From positions 65,489,897 through 65,553,896 of the forward strand of contig CP136063.1 of the NCBI GenBank assembly GCA_032622095.1: a stretch of DNA of 64,000 bases, given 5' to 3'. Shown here one piece after another: positions 33,521 to 46,532 of this stretch. Numbering within the stretch: position 1 is the stretch's first letter; every line of letters starts with the position of its first letter. The stretch comes from Siphonodentalium dalli. Taxonomy: Eukaryota; Mollusca; Scaphopoda; Gadilida; Siphonodentaliidae. The translations under genes were made by a program, and so were the position numbers. Under the pieces are notes generated by a model that made no database searches, had not been told where the DNA came from, and saw nothing but the letters and a program-made list of their open reading frames with translations.

Positions 33521-33559
33521 AGGATATTGAAAACCTCTGGCAGAGCACTGGAGATGTGA
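32793..33559 (+). pseudogene. SGNH/GDSL hydrolase-like gene, pseudogene copy 2
   Basis: The ATG at 32793 corresponds to the copy 1 start, but in-frame stops occur at 32844 (TAG) and 32932 (TAA). Both differ from copy 1, which has sense codons there. The frame from 32935 to 33420 keeps the WNTSGAT and WLGTCDLT blocks. In another frame near 33476 the sequence encodes LLYKDGVHPI, the SGNH block V with its Asp and His, ending at TGA 33557-33559. This copy is inactive but keeps the C-terminal active-site block lost by copy 1. Confidence 0.65.
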
Positions 33560-34153
33560 TTTACTAGTATTCTTATTGTTGTGTAAATAGTGTAAATAGG
33601 TAAGTCAAGTTTGTCAACTACTGTCATGTGCCTCATAATAGCGTCAGCATGATTATTAATTGTGGAGAAAATGTCCAATAATAGTACTATTATTTGGCAT
33701 TGAGACATAGAGTGAAAAGAGTGAAAATACCATCGGTATTATTGATTTCACCTACGGCCAATCCCACAAATCACTTATTTGGCTACCACGATCATTAGGC
33801 ATCTGTGAATACAAGTATGCAATAAGAATTGTGATTGTAATACAATAATTTCTTCACTCTACTTGTGAGAAAAAATTGCTAAAATTAAACAGTTGATTTT
33901 GGTGCATACTGTGTTTTGATTATTGAAGACAGTCCATGTGAACAGCAGATTAGGATGACCTGTTTTCATGTAAACTGGTCATCTGCTAAATCCAGCTTCA
34001 CTGTAACACTGGGCAGTTTTCTTAGTGGCTAGTTGTGTGGCAGATGATGCTGTGTTTGCTGTGAAAATACTCAGATGCAGTGTAGTGAATTGGAACTGCA
34101 TATTGAAATATGAAAGTTTACTGTCTCTAAATCAATCTGAACATCATGCACAT
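33560..34153. other. Non-coding stretch
   Basis: No terminal repeats, arrays or exon-like frames were recognised. Confidence 0.4.
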
Positions 34154-34402
34154 GGTCTGTTGAGAACTGTCTCACTGCCATTAAAAAAAGTATCATCTTG
34201 TATTTGAGAAGGGCCTGTTGAGAACTGTCTCACTGCCCTTGAACGGCATCTTGCGTTATTTCATGGCCTGTTGAGAACTGTCTCACTGCCCTTAAAAGGC
34301 GTATTGTGTTAGTTCAGGGCATGTTGAGAACTGTCTCACGGCCCTTGTAATGTATATTGCGTTAGCTCAGGGCCTGTTGAGTAATCTCTCACTGTCCCAG
34401 TA
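34154..34402. repeat. Minisatellite, about 54 bp period, five units
   Basis: GGCCTGTTGAGAACTGTCTC or close variants occur at about 34154, 34211, 34266, 34318 and 34371. The stretches between them are also related to each other (GCGTTA-TTCA pattern). The last unit is diverged. Confidence 0.9.
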
Positions 34403-34418
34403 GTCACTTTGATAGGAA

Positions 34419-36560
34419 TGGGTAGTAAAAGAAACAAAAGTAAAACATTTCAGTTTAACGCTGCTTGAGGGAAACCTTATGTGAAAGGTGGATTCCGTGT
34501 GATGGATAGATCTTGTCTGGAAAAGGTGAATGATGAGTACAAACCTCGGGTCAGATTCTCAGTCCGCCGCTATAAGGGGAAGCCGCTAAAATTGAGATTC
34601 GCTAAAAGATCGGTTACTGTCTGAGGGATACCGACTACTCAACATGGATCATTTGGATTCAATAATGTCATCCAGCATGTAATGTCATGCTCCAAGGCTC
34701 AACACATTGCCAAGAAGTGTCCAAATAGGAAGATTATTGATTTCCTACATGAGGAGAAGCATCAAGGCTATGCAAGCTTCATTACAGTCCGTTGCAACGT
34801 GTGTGGGAAAACCATCATCTATTCAACCAGTCCTCTCATATAAAGTAGCTCTAAACATCGGAGATTTGATGTCAATGCACTAGCAGGCTGGGATGCCACG
34901 GGTACCGGTTGCGGTGTGACTCAATTGAATGAGATCTTCGGAACAATAGGCCTGCCATCAACGTCACAACCAACTTTTACAGTAGTTGAAGATGAGATAA
35001 GTGCCTGGTGGAAGAAAGAGCTGGAAGAAGACATCAAAACAGCTGGTGCTGAAGAGAGAAAGATTGCAGAAGAGAATGGTAATTTTGATGAAGTTATTCC
35101 AAAAATAACGGTTGTAACAGATGGTGGTTGGTCAAACAGAGCTCACAAACATACGTATAATGCCATGGGTGGTGTCGGGGTGATCATATGAGCACCAACA
35201 GGCAAGATTCTTCATCTTGTTGTCAGAAATCGACACTGCTTCGTGTGTACCTTCTATTGCAACAAATCCGAGAAAGTACCAGACCACCAATGTCATAAAA
35301 CATCTGAGTTGGCAGAATTTTGGGATTCGTGTACTTCAGACGAAGCAATGTGTGCATCAAGAGGGGACAGTGGACTCAGCCCGATGTCGTTGCAAACAAA
35401 CATGCTTGCAGACATATCAACACTTCTGGATAGAATTGCCAAGAAACTCTGAAGCACTGATTGGTAATCACACCACAAACATGGCTGAAGTCTGGATGTC
35501 AATCCGAGATAAATTTGATGGTGATTAATTTAAAAGGATCATGTCAAGCAAGATGTTATGGTGGAGGTTAAGATCGCTCTTAGGACCTACATGGTCACCT
35601 GTTGTATGGGAGACGATAACAGCAACATCTCCAGGACCATCATTTGTCAACATATTCAACGTTCGGGCAAAACAACATGGAAAATCAATGATTTGCAAGA
35701 GAACAGATAAATACAAGGACAGGAAGCGTAAAAGAAAAAAATGGCCTTATCCAAAATTGACTCAAGCGAAAAGGCAAAACTGAAGTATGATGATGAATGT
35801 CTTCAACCAGAAGCTGATGTTACAACCACTGATTTGGAGGAAATGAAATCCAGCTATTTCAAGAAGCATGTTGAAGTATCCGGCGACTTTATCACTCAAC
35901 TAGAAGTCAATACACGGGACCAAAGCACTTCTTCACTATGGCGCACAGAGAGAAAAAACGACTGACTGCCTCAAACTTTGGGAAAATTATCTCTCGCAAT
36001 CCGAAAATCTAAGTGGAACCAATTACCCGAGCCCTATTATACACAAATTTCAAAGGAAACATCCATACAAGGACTGGCATTTTAGCTGAACCTGCGACAA
36101 TTCAGGAATATATTATGAAGCAGCCGGAAAATGGAATCAATGCAAGCGTTAAAAAATGGGGATAGTTATCAGTAAACAACACAAATTCCTTGCTGCCAGC
36201 ACAGATGGACTGGTTATTCAGAGCGACGGCGATAAAGGGCTCCTGGGGTTAAAAAATCTACTCATGAATAAACCAGTCGCCTTAACATATGCTGTTGTAA
36301 CTCAAAAAAGCTTTTGTCTGTAAAAATTTCAAGACTCTGGGATTGAAGAGAAATCACCCATACTACTTTGTAACTAGAACGGTTAAGCCATATCAAATGA
36401 TAATTGAGCGAATATTCAGGGATGAAGTGATTTGGACAAATGTTATGATACCTAATCTGACAGCATTTTATTTTAAAGTTCTGCTTCCTGAGATTGCTGT
36501 ACCTGGAAATAACATACAACCAGGTGTTCGTGAGCCAGGTTCATGTGTTAGTGGTTCATC
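34419..36560 (+). pseudogene. Decayed Mutator-like transposase / YqaJ nuclease gene
   Basis: Starting at ATG 34419 (MGSKRNKSK), scattered frames read in order through a C-rich region, then VVTDGGWSNRAHKHTYNAM (34916-35191), a GVRNK.C.VC-like block, GNHTTNMAEVWMSIRDKF (near 35461-35520), GPTWSPVVW, and a YqaJ-like start with KRLTASNFGKI (35966-36000) and further YqaJ-type text to about 36320. This order matches a widespread animal family joining a Mutator-like transposase domain to a YqaJ-type exonuclease. At least six stops or frameshifts break it (for example at about 34467, 34622, 34841, 35189, 35450 and 36010). It is a different Mutator lineage from the OTU-linked gene at the left edge. 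Confidence 0.7.
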
Positions 36561-36599
36561 AAAACACAATGAGTCTATGGGTTTCCACATTTAGCTACA

Positions 36600-37630
36600 T
36601 ATACATGTAATGTACATGTATCTCATGATGTGGAAAGTTCAGATCGACCTATATAGAAAACTACTGAATTGCTTAGCTAGTACACACCCTGAAGGAATCT
36701 GTTTTCTGAAGACCTCATTATGTATTAATGGCAATAACGATCAATACATGTATGTAAACAAATGACTTTGATCACCTTTCCGAATGGCAACTTTGGGAGG
36801 AGCTTTCTCAGCTAGTATATCAACTGATTGGAATTGAATAACTGCCCTCAAAAATCTGAACTACATGTTGTGAAAGATATATATATTGATATTGAATATA
36901 TTCGGTGATATTTTATGAAATATTGAATGACTTTTGATGAAACTTTCCACAAATGATTTATGGTACCAAAGACATCAAGTGTGCTAATTACTGTGCTGTG
37001 AGGTGAGATATGGCTGAGTGAGCACAAACTGAATGGTAGAGGGGCACTTTTCAAAAGTTGCAAAAACACAGGTAGAGTTATCACAGACATTCAGCTGTGC
37101 CTTGGTTCCAGGCTTGGAACATCATTATCTGATGGTGCCTCAATGGCCTACAAGGTAAGAAAATTGTTTACTGAAAAATGGCTTCAAAGCGACTGATTTC
37201 AATAACTCTGTGTTGCTCACTGCATGGAACTTCAAGGTGTCATTCCAAAGGAATGTGGTTAGACTGAATGGCATGGGCAGGAACATTGTGTCCCAAAGAT
37301 GACACGCATGTTATCGTGGACTCACTGTGCCACTTTCAGACCACATTTACAGCCAGTAACAACTTGTGTGAACAATGGAACAATGGAGTGACTGTCACTC
37401 TACGACAGTGTTTTGCAACTTTTGAAAAGCACACCTCTTCCATTCAATTCATGCTCAGTCAGCCAGAACATAACTCACAGAATGGTGCCTCATACAGGTT
37501 GGGTATCAGATACCACTAAACATTTGCGTAACGTTTCGTCAAAATCCATCCAATATCTCATAAAATATTACTGAATATATTAGGGGGGACTGTATACTGT
37601 ATAGGTCCATCTGAACTGTCCACATCATCA
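36600..37630. repeat. Region bounded by two inverted repeat pairs
   Basis: GATGTGGAAAGTTCAGATCG near 36629 is inverted near 37600-37626 (CATCTGAACTGTCCACATC). Separately, TGAATATATTCGGTGATATT near 36895 is inverted near 37545-37585 (AATATTACTGAATATATTA). The arms are diverged. The interior has no recognised gene; an 83-codon frame at 37268-37519 has no known domain. Confidence 0.5.
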
Positions 37631-37710
37631 GATAACATATGGGTCAAATCCCTTATTGTTACAAATTTACATGATAAATCATTGTCCTGTATTCAGTAAT
37701 TCTTTTAAAC

Positions 37711-39359
37711 TAGGGGGTTGCCCGTCAAAATGACGGGTATATAAATGTATTTCGTTACTTTCTCGTCTCCGCGGTCATGAACACATTATCATTTCTATAT
37801 CAGCAATGGATTTGTCATACTTATCTTTCACCGGAGGCGTGTGGGAACACTTTATTGAAATAAAACTGTACTCCCATCCTACCCCACATACATGCATGCA
37901 CATTTGGAACGCAACAAAATCAACATGTTATTTTATTACTGTATTTACTAACTGAAATAGACTCCATTTGGGAGCATTTGTTCGGCGGCGAAAGGGTCCC
38001 TTTGTGCGCTATAGCCCTATATGAGCCTATGGCTCGGGAACACTTTTTTCACACAAAAAAAATACTGTAGATTCCACTATCACCCACATATAAGAGGCCC
38101 TCACCCCCTTTTCGTACGCCGTATTCCATGCCCTGTTATGAGGTACGCCGTATTCCGGTCCCTCTCTTAGGAGGTATTCGGTATTCCAAAAATACCGGTA
38201 TTCGTACGCCGACCTTCCAAAAATGATAATAATAATATAAATGCGATTTTTGTCACAATAAATTCACGGTTTGACATACAGATCGTCGATCATCGTCATT
38301 TTAGATTAATTTAGACGTGGAGACTGCGGAATAACCGGCGTTTTACTATCATGTTGCCTTTTAGATCCTTTTATCATCAATAAATTATCTTATCTGATCT
38401 TAACTGGTACTCCGTATTCCATATGGCTGTTAACTGGTATTCCGTATTCCACCCTCTGTGTTAAGTGGTATTCCGTATTCCAGGGGGGGGGGGTGGGGGC
38501 CTCATATAAGCACGCGCATATGGAATGCAACAAAATCAACGTATAGTTCTTTATTACTATTATATATATTCCAGTAACTGAAACAAAGCCTTTATTCAGC
38601 GACCGAGTGGTCTGCAGTCCCTCTGTGCGCTTCGCGCACATGCATTATGATCTTAAACAGGCTCCCTTCGGGAGCTTTTATTCAGAAGCGTATAGGCCTA
38701 AGGCCATGGGCCCTTGTACTGCGGCCCATTTGCCCACTTCGCGTCCATCTTTATATTGTATAAAACGTTATTTATCAATTTGCCGTCTTCGATTCCACAC
38801 ACAATGCACAACTTTCATAACAAAGAGACAATCCATTACTTATATTCTCACTGAAGTGGCATATTAAGACCATTTAGCACCCATTTCCAAGGACGGTATA
38901 GAACGTTCTAGTCTCGACTCTACACCCATGCACTTCCACGACAAAGGCAACATGCATTAATTATATTCACAATCAACCTGATCTGACAATTAAATTATAG
39001 CGCCCATTTTCAACAACGATTTGGTAGAGCGCATGGAAATTTCGTCAATACAATAGCAACGCAAGTTTGGGTTTGCGTACGACGTCACATGACGTCATTT
39101 CGACAAACGTCATAAGAAATGGTATCTACTTGAGTGCAAATACTGCATTTGGGGACCATGTTAGATCTCAGGTTTGCTTTGACCAATCGGCGTGAAATTT
39201 GGTGAGTCACCTTTTACGACAGACTGTAGGTCGTGGTACAAAATTGGGCCACATTGGACGCATGGTTGAAAAGTTATAAACGCGCCAAAAGCGTGACCGA
39301 GTTATACACACACAGACAGATACACACACACACAGACGACGGGTTTTATATATATAGAC
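37711..39359. repeat. Tandem unit 1 (subtype A)
   Basis: It contains four TATTCCGTATTCC-like boxes near 38400-38480, a poly-G tract, and a GTGCGCTTCGCGCAC hairpin near 38626. It differs from unit 2 at only a handful of positions (for example CATGAACAC versus CATGTACAC, and poly-G length). Confidence 0.85.
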
Positions 39360-41010
39360 TAGGGGGTTGCCCGTCAAAATGACGGGTATATAAATGTATT
39401 TCGTTACTTTCTCGTCTCCGCGGTCATGTACACATTATCATTTCTATATCAGCAATGGATTTGTCATACTTATCTTTCACCGGAGGCGTGTGGGAACACT
39501 TTATTGAAATAAAACTGTACTCCCATCCTACCCCACATACATGCATGCACATTTGGAACGCAACAAAATCAACATGTTATTTTATTACTGTATTTACTAA
39601 CTGAAATAGACTCCATTTGGGAGCATTTGTTCGGCGGCGAAAGGGTCCCTTTGTGCGCTATAGCCCTATATGAGCCTATGGCTCGGGAACACTTTTTTCA
39701 CACAAAAAAAATACTGTAGATTCCACTATCACCCACATATAAGAGGCCCTCACCCCCTTTTCGTACGCCGTATTCCATGCCCTGTTATGAGGTACGCCGT
39801 ATTCCGGTCCCTCTCTTAGGAGGTATTCGGTATTCCAAAAATACCGGTATTCGTACGCCGACCTTCCAAAAATGATAATAATAATATAAATGCGATTTTT
39901 GTCACAATAAATTCACGGTTTGACATACAGATCGTCGATCATCGTCATTTTAGATTAATTTAGACGTGGAGACTGCGGAATAACCGGCGTTTTACTATCA
40001 TGTTGCCTTTTAGATCCTTTTATCATCAATAAATTATCTTATCTGATCTTAACTGGTACTCCGTATTCCATATGGCTGTTAACTGGTATTCCGTATTCCA
40101 CCCTCTGTGTTAAGTGGTATTCCGTATTCCAGGGGGGGGGGGGGTGTGGGCCTCATATAAGCACGCGCATATGGAATGCAACAAAATCAACGTATAGTTC
40201 TTTATTACTATTATATATATTCCAGTAACTGAAACAAAGCCTTTATTCAGCGACCGAGTGGTCTGCAGTCCCTCTGTGCGCTTCGCGCACATGCATTATG
40301 ATCTTAAACAGGCTCCCTTCGGGAGCTTTTATTCAGAAGCGTATAGGCCTAAGGCCATGGGCCCTTGTACTGCGGCCCATTTGCCCACTTCGCGTCCATC
40401 TTTATATTGTATAAAACGTTATTTATCAATTTGCCGTCTTCGATTCCACACACAATGCACAACTTTCATAACAAAGAGACAATCCATTACTTATATTCTC
40501 ACTGAAGTGGCATATTAAGACCATTTAGCACCCATTTCCAAGGACGGTATAGAACGTTCTAGTCTCGACTCTACACCCATGCACTTCCACGACAAAGGCA
40601 ACATGCATTAATTATATTCACAATCAACCTGATCTGACAATTAAATTATAGCGCCCATTTTCAACAACGATTTGGTAGAGCGCATGGAAATTTCGTCAAT
40701 ACAATAGCAACGCAAGTTTGGGTTTGCGTACGACGTCACATGACGTCATTTCGACAAACGTCATAAGAAATGGTATCTACTTGAGTGCAAATACTGCATT
40801 TGGGGACCATGTTAGATCTCAGGTTTGCTTTGACCAATCGGCGTGAAATTTGGTGAGTCACCTTTTACGACAGACTGTAGGTCGTGGTACAAAATTGGGC
40901 CACATTGGACGCATGGTTGAAAAGTTATAAACGCGCCAAAAGCGTGACCGAGTTATACACACACAGACAGATACACACACACACAGACGACGGGTTATAT
41001 ATATATAGAC
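39360..41010. repeat. Tandem unit 2 (subtype A)
   Basis: A near-perfect copy of unit 1, offset 1649-1651 bases. The close identity including the central non-coding part indicates a recent duplication. Confidence 0.85.
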
Positions 41011-42732
41011 TAGGGGGTTTCCCGTCACAAAATGACGGGTATATAAATGTTCTTTGTTATTTTCTAGTGTCCGCGTTCATGGACACATTGAATGGTCATG
41101 CTTCTCCTTTTTGTTACTGGATGCGCGTTGGAACACTTTATTTCACTAAAGCTGTATTTCTACACACCCAGTCCACATATGCGCAACGAAACAAAATCAG
41201 TATATTATTTAAATACTATGCACCAACTGAAACATACTCAATTCAGGAGCCTACATTCGGGAGCTTGCTGCACATTTTGAACGGACCCCTTTGGAACCTG
41301 TATTCAGCATGCCGCCTAATGATCACACGCCTGCACTGCGCGGCCCGTTTGTATGAACACTTTATTTCAATAAAACAGTATTTTACCCCCACCCCATCTC
41401 CCCGACCCATGTATATGCATGCACATATGGAACGCAACAATCAAAATATTTTACTTTATCTATACTAACTGAAACAGGCTCAATTCGGAATCTTTATTTA
41501 TAGAGGGGGGCCTATGTACAGCCCCTTTCTGCGCTTCGCGCACATTATATGATCTTAAACTGCGTGAGCTTCGCGCACATATAGGGAGCTTGCAGCACAT
41601 TTTAAACGGACCCTGTATTCAACATGCAGCCTATTGATCACACGCCCTGCACTGCGTGGCCCATTTGTATGAACACTTTATTTCAATTAAACTGTTTTTT
41701 TTTGCCCCCACCATCATCTCCCCAACCCACGTATATATATGCATGCACATATATGGAACGCAACAATCAAGATATTTTACTTAATCTATACTAACTGAAA
41801 CAGGCTCAATTCTGAACCTTTATTTAGCGGGGGAGGGGCCTGCAGCCCCTTTGTGAGCTTCGCGCACATTATATGAATTTAAACTGCGTGCGCTTCGCGC
41901 ATTGTGATCTTTTAAACATTTATTCTTGTATCAGATTTGCACTCAACCGAAATATTAAAAGAGCATTAATTAGCGTCGGCAGTATTGTTTACACTGTAGG
42001 CCCTATTATTAGGCCCGTCCCGGGGATGTGCTTTTTCCAACTGAGTTCCGGCGAATTTACCGCCTACCCACGTGTATACCAGTACTCCTTCGATTCCACA
42101 CTCAATGCACAACTTCCGTATCAAAGACAGCATGCTCTACTTATGTTCAAACCCAGCTGGCAAATTAAAATACCATATTAACACCCATTCCCAACGACGA
42201 ACGTTCTCGAGAGTCTTGGATCTGCACACCACTACATCTACCCATTCCCAACGACGGTAGAACGTTTGAGTCTTGACTCTACACCCCACTATACATGCAC
42301 TTCCGCGACAAAATCAACATTCGTTACCTAAATTCACACTGAACCTGAACTGACACATTAATTTAGCGCCTATTTCCAACAACGCTTTGGTAGAGCGCAT
42401 GGAAGTTTCGCCTACAACAGCAAAGCAAGTGTGGGTTTGCGTGCGACGTCAATGACGTCATTTCGACAAACGTCATAAGAAATAGTGTCTACTTGAGTGC
42501 AAATGCTGCATTTGGGGACCATGTTAGATCTCAGGTTTGCTTCGACCAATCGGCGTGAAATTTGGTGAGTCACCTTTTACGACACACTATAGGTCGTGGT
42601 ACAAATTTGGGCCACATTGGACGCATGGTTGAAAAGTTATAAACGCGCCAAAAGCGTGACCGAGTTATACACACACAGACAGATACACACACACACATAC
42701 ACACACAGACGACGGGTTTTATTTCTGTACTA
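41011..42732. repeat. Tandem unit 3 (subtype B)
   Basis: It shares both ends with units 1-2 but has a different middle. That middle includes three internal sub-repeats built on GAACACTTTATTTCAATAAA and CACATATGGAACGCAACAAT, and several GCGCTTCGCGC hairpins. Its right junction reads TTTCTGTAC in place of the TATATATAGAC seen elsewhere. Confidence 0.8.
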
Positions 42733-44749
42733 TAGGGGGTTGCCCGTCACAAAATGACGGGTATATAAATGTGCTTTGTTATTTTCTAGTGTCCGCTTTC
42801 ATGGACACATGGAATGGTCATGCTTCTCTTTTTTGTCACTGGATGCACGTTGCAACACTTTATTTAACTAAAATTGTATTTCTACGCACCCAGTCTACAT
42901 ATATATGCGCATGCACATATTGAACGAAACAAAATTAGTATATTATTTAAATACTACTATGCACCGACTGAAACATACTCAATTCAGGAGCCTTCATTCG
43001 GGAGCTTGTTGCACATTTTGAACGGACCCACTTTGGAACCTGTATTCCGCATGCCGCCTAATTATCACACGCCTGCACTGTACGGTCCATTTGTATGAAC
43101 AATTTTCAATAAAATTGTATGTTTTACCCCCACCACATCTCCCCAACCCATGTATATGCATGCACATATGGAACGCAACAATCAAAATATTGTATTTTAA
43201 ATATACTGAAACAGGCTCAATTTGGGAGACTTTATTTTTCGGGGAGGGGTCTACAGCCCCTTTCTGCGCATCACGCACACTATATGATATTAAACTGCGT
43301 AAGCTTCGTGCACATATATATATGGAGATTGCAGCACATCTTAAACGGACTCCCTTTGGAAGCTGTATTCAGCATGCAGCCTATAATGATCACACGCCCT
43401 GCACTGCTCGGCCCATTTGTATGAACACTTTATTTCAATAAAACTATATTTCTGCCCCCACCATCATCTCCCCAACCCACGTATATGTAGGCACATATGG
43501 AACGCAACAATCAAGATATTTTACTTTATCTATAGGGCCTACTAACTGAAGCAGGCTCTATTCGGAACCTTTATTTAGCGGGGGGCATGCAGCCCCTTAG
43601 TGAGCTTCGCGCACATTATATTAATTTAAACTGCGTGCGCTTCACGCACATTGTGTTCTTTTAAACATTTATTCTTTTATCAGATTTGCACTCAACCGAA
43701 AGATTAAAAGAACATTAATTAGCGTCGGCAGTATTGTTTACACTGCAGGCCCTATTATTAGGCCTGTCCCGTGAATGTGATTTTTCTAACTGAGTTTGGC
43801 GAGTTCACGGTACCCACTGGCGGGAGGTCCATTAGCCACCTTCCGTGTATACCGGTACTCCTTCGATACCACACTCAATGCACAACTTTCGTATCAAAGA
43901 CAGCATTATTTACTTATGTTCAAACCCAACTGGCGAATTTATTCTTGTATCAGATTTGCACTCAACCGAAAGATTAAAAGAGCATTAATTAGCGTCGCAG
44001 TATTGTTTACACTGTATGCCCTATTATTAGGCCTGTCCCGGAAATGTGCTTTCTCCAACTGAGTTCCGGCGAATTTACGGTACCCACTGGGTACCGCCTA
44101 CCCACATGTATACCGGTACTCCTTCGATTCCACACTCAATACACAACTTTCGTATCAAAGACAGCATTCTTTACTTATGTGCAAACCCAACTGGCAAATT
44201 AAAATAGCATATTAGCACCCATTCCCAACGACGAACGTTTGAGTCTTGGATCTGCACACCACTACATCCACACTTTCCCAACGACGGTAGCACGTTCGAG
44301 TCTTGAATCTACACCCCACTGTATACATGCACTTCCGCGACAAAATCAACATTCGTTACCTAAATTCACACTGAACCTGAACTGACACATTAATTTCCAA
44401 CAACGCTTTGGTAGAGCGCATGGAAGTTTTGCCTACAATATAGCAAAGCAAGTGTTGGTTTGCGTTCGACGTCAATGACGTCATTTCGACAAACGTCATA
44501 AGAAATAGTGTCTACTTGAGTGCAAATGCTGCATTTGGGGAGCATGTTAGATCTCAGGTTTGCTTTAACCAATCGGCGTGAAATTTGGTGAGTCACCTTT
44601 TATGACACACGATAGGTCGGGGTACAAATTTGGGCCACATTGGACGCATGGTTGAAAAGTTATAAACGCGCCAAAAGCGTGACCGAGTTATACACACACA
44701 GACAGATACACACACACACACACAGACGACGGGTTTTATATATATAGAC
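42733..44749. repeat. Tandem unit 4 (subtype B, internal duplication)
   Basis: The longest unit. A segment with CAGATTTGCACTCAACCGAA is present twice, near 43681 and 43949, a direct duplication of about 268 bases that accounts for the extra length. Confidence 0.8.
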
Positions 44750-46532
44750 TAGGGGGTTGCCCGTCACGAAATGACGGGTATATAAATGTTCTTTGTCATT
44801 TTCTAGTGTCCGCATTCATGGACACATGGAATGGTCATGCTTCTCTTTTTTGTTATACTGGATGCGCGTTGGAACACTTTATTTCACTAAAACTCTATTT
44901 CTACACACCCAGTCTACATATGCGCATGCACATATTGAACGAAACAAAATCAGTATATTATTTAAATACTACTATGCACCAACTGAAATATACTCAATAC
45001 AGGAGCCTTCATTCGGGAGCTTGTTGCACATTTTGAACGGACCCACTTTGGAACCTGTATTCCGCATGCCGCCTAATTATCACACGCCTGCACTGTGCGG
45101 TTCATTTGTATGAACACTTTTCAATAAAATTGTATTTTTACCCCACCCCATCTCCCCAACCCATGTATATGCATGCACATATGGAACGCAACAATCAAAA
45201 TATTGTACTTTATCTATACTGAAACAGGCTCAATTCGGGAAACTTTATTCATCGGGGAGGGGTCTACAGCCCCTTTCTGCGCATCACGCACATTATATGA
45301 TCTTGAACTGCGTGAGCTTCGCGCACATATAGGGAGATTGCAGCACATTGTAAACGGACCCCCTTTGGAACCTGTATTCAGCATGCATCCAAATGATCAC
45401 ACGCCACGCATTACGCGGCCCATTTGTATGAAAACTTTATTTCAATAAAACTGTATTTATTGATGCCCCCACCATCATCTCCCCAGCCCACGTATATGCA
45501 TGCACATATGGAACGCAAGAATCAAGATATTTTACTTTATCTATAGGGCCTATACTAACTGAAACAGGCTCTATTCGGAATCTTTACTTAGCGGGGGAGG
45601 GGCCTGCAGCCCCTTAGTGAGCTTCGCGCACATTATATGAATTTAAACTGCGTGCGCTTCGCGCACATTGTGATCTATTAAACATATATTCTTTTATCAG
45701 ATTTGCACTCAACCGAAAGATTAAAAGAACATTGCGTCGGCAGTATTGCTTACACTGTAGGCCCTATTATTAGGCCTGTCCCGGGAATGTGATTTTTCTA
45801 ACTGAGTTTGGCGAATTTACTGAGTTCACGCTACCCACTGGCGGGAGGTCAGACTGTCCAATCGCCATCTTCCGTGTATACTGGTACTCCTTCGATACCA
45901 CACTCAATGCACAACTTTCGTATCAAAGACAACATTATTTACTTATGTTCAAACCCAACTGGCAAATTAAAATACCATATTAGAATTAGTACCCATGCCC
46001 AACGACGAACGTTCGAGTTTTGACTCTGTTCAAACCCCACTACATCCACCCATTCCCAACGACGGTAGAACGTTCGAGTCTTGACTACAACTCACTATAC
46101 ATGCACTTCCGCGACAAAATCAACATTCGTTATCTAAATTCACAATGTACCTGAACTGACACATTAAGTTAGCGCTTATTTCCAACAACGCTTTGGTTGA
46201 GCGCATGGAAGTTTCGCCTACAATAGCAAAGCAAGTTTTGGTTTGCGTTCGACGTCAGTGACGTCATTTGGACAAACGTCATAAGAAATAGTGTCTACTT
46301 GAGTGCAGATACTGCATTTGGGGACCATGTTAGATCTCAGGTTTGCTTGGACCAATCGGCGTGAAATTTGGTGAGTCACCTTTTATGACACACTATAGGT
46401 CGTGGTACAAATTTGGGCCTCATTGGATTCATGGTTAAAAAGTTATAAACGCGTCAAAAGCGTGACCGAGTTATACACACACACACAGACAGATACGCAC
46501 ACACACAGACGACGGGTTTTATATATATAGAT
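44750..46532. repeat. Tandem unit 5 (subtype B)
   Basis: It has the same order of sub-repeats as unit 4 without the 268-base internal duplication. The array ends with GACGACGGGTTTTATATATA followed by unique sequence. Confidence 0.8.

Larger units (their letters stand above)
37711..46532. repeat. Five head-to-tail copies of a 1.65-2.0 kb unit
   Basis: Units start with TAGGGGGTTGCCCGTC at 37711, 39360, 41011 (variant TTTCCCGTC), 42733 and 44750, so lengths are 1649, 1651, 1722, 2017 and about 1783. Each begins with a CCCGTCA/TGACGGG hairpin and ends with a (CA)n tract, GACGACGGGTT and a TATATATAG run. Units 1 and 2 are nearly identical; units 3-5 form a second subtype. No protein domain was found; frames repeated between units are shadows of the repeat. 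Confidence 0.9.

Noticed and set aside
34154-34402. CRISPR-like pattern: about 26 conserved bases separated by about 27 variable bases, five times
   Set aside because: The 'spacers' are related to one another (shared GCGTTA-TTCA pattern), the genome is eukaryotic and there are no cas genes. It is an ordinary minisatellite.
38390-46023. Open frames of 60-194 codons in the 1.7 kb tandem units
   Set aside because: The frames differ between subtypes, overlap on both strands, include CA-repeat translations and show no domain. They are by-products of repeated DNA.
37711-46532. Possible hammerhead ribozyme or retrozyme origin of the tandem units
   Set aside because: I looked for the CTGATGA and GAAA core in the right order and did not find it; the terminal hairpin alone is not enough.
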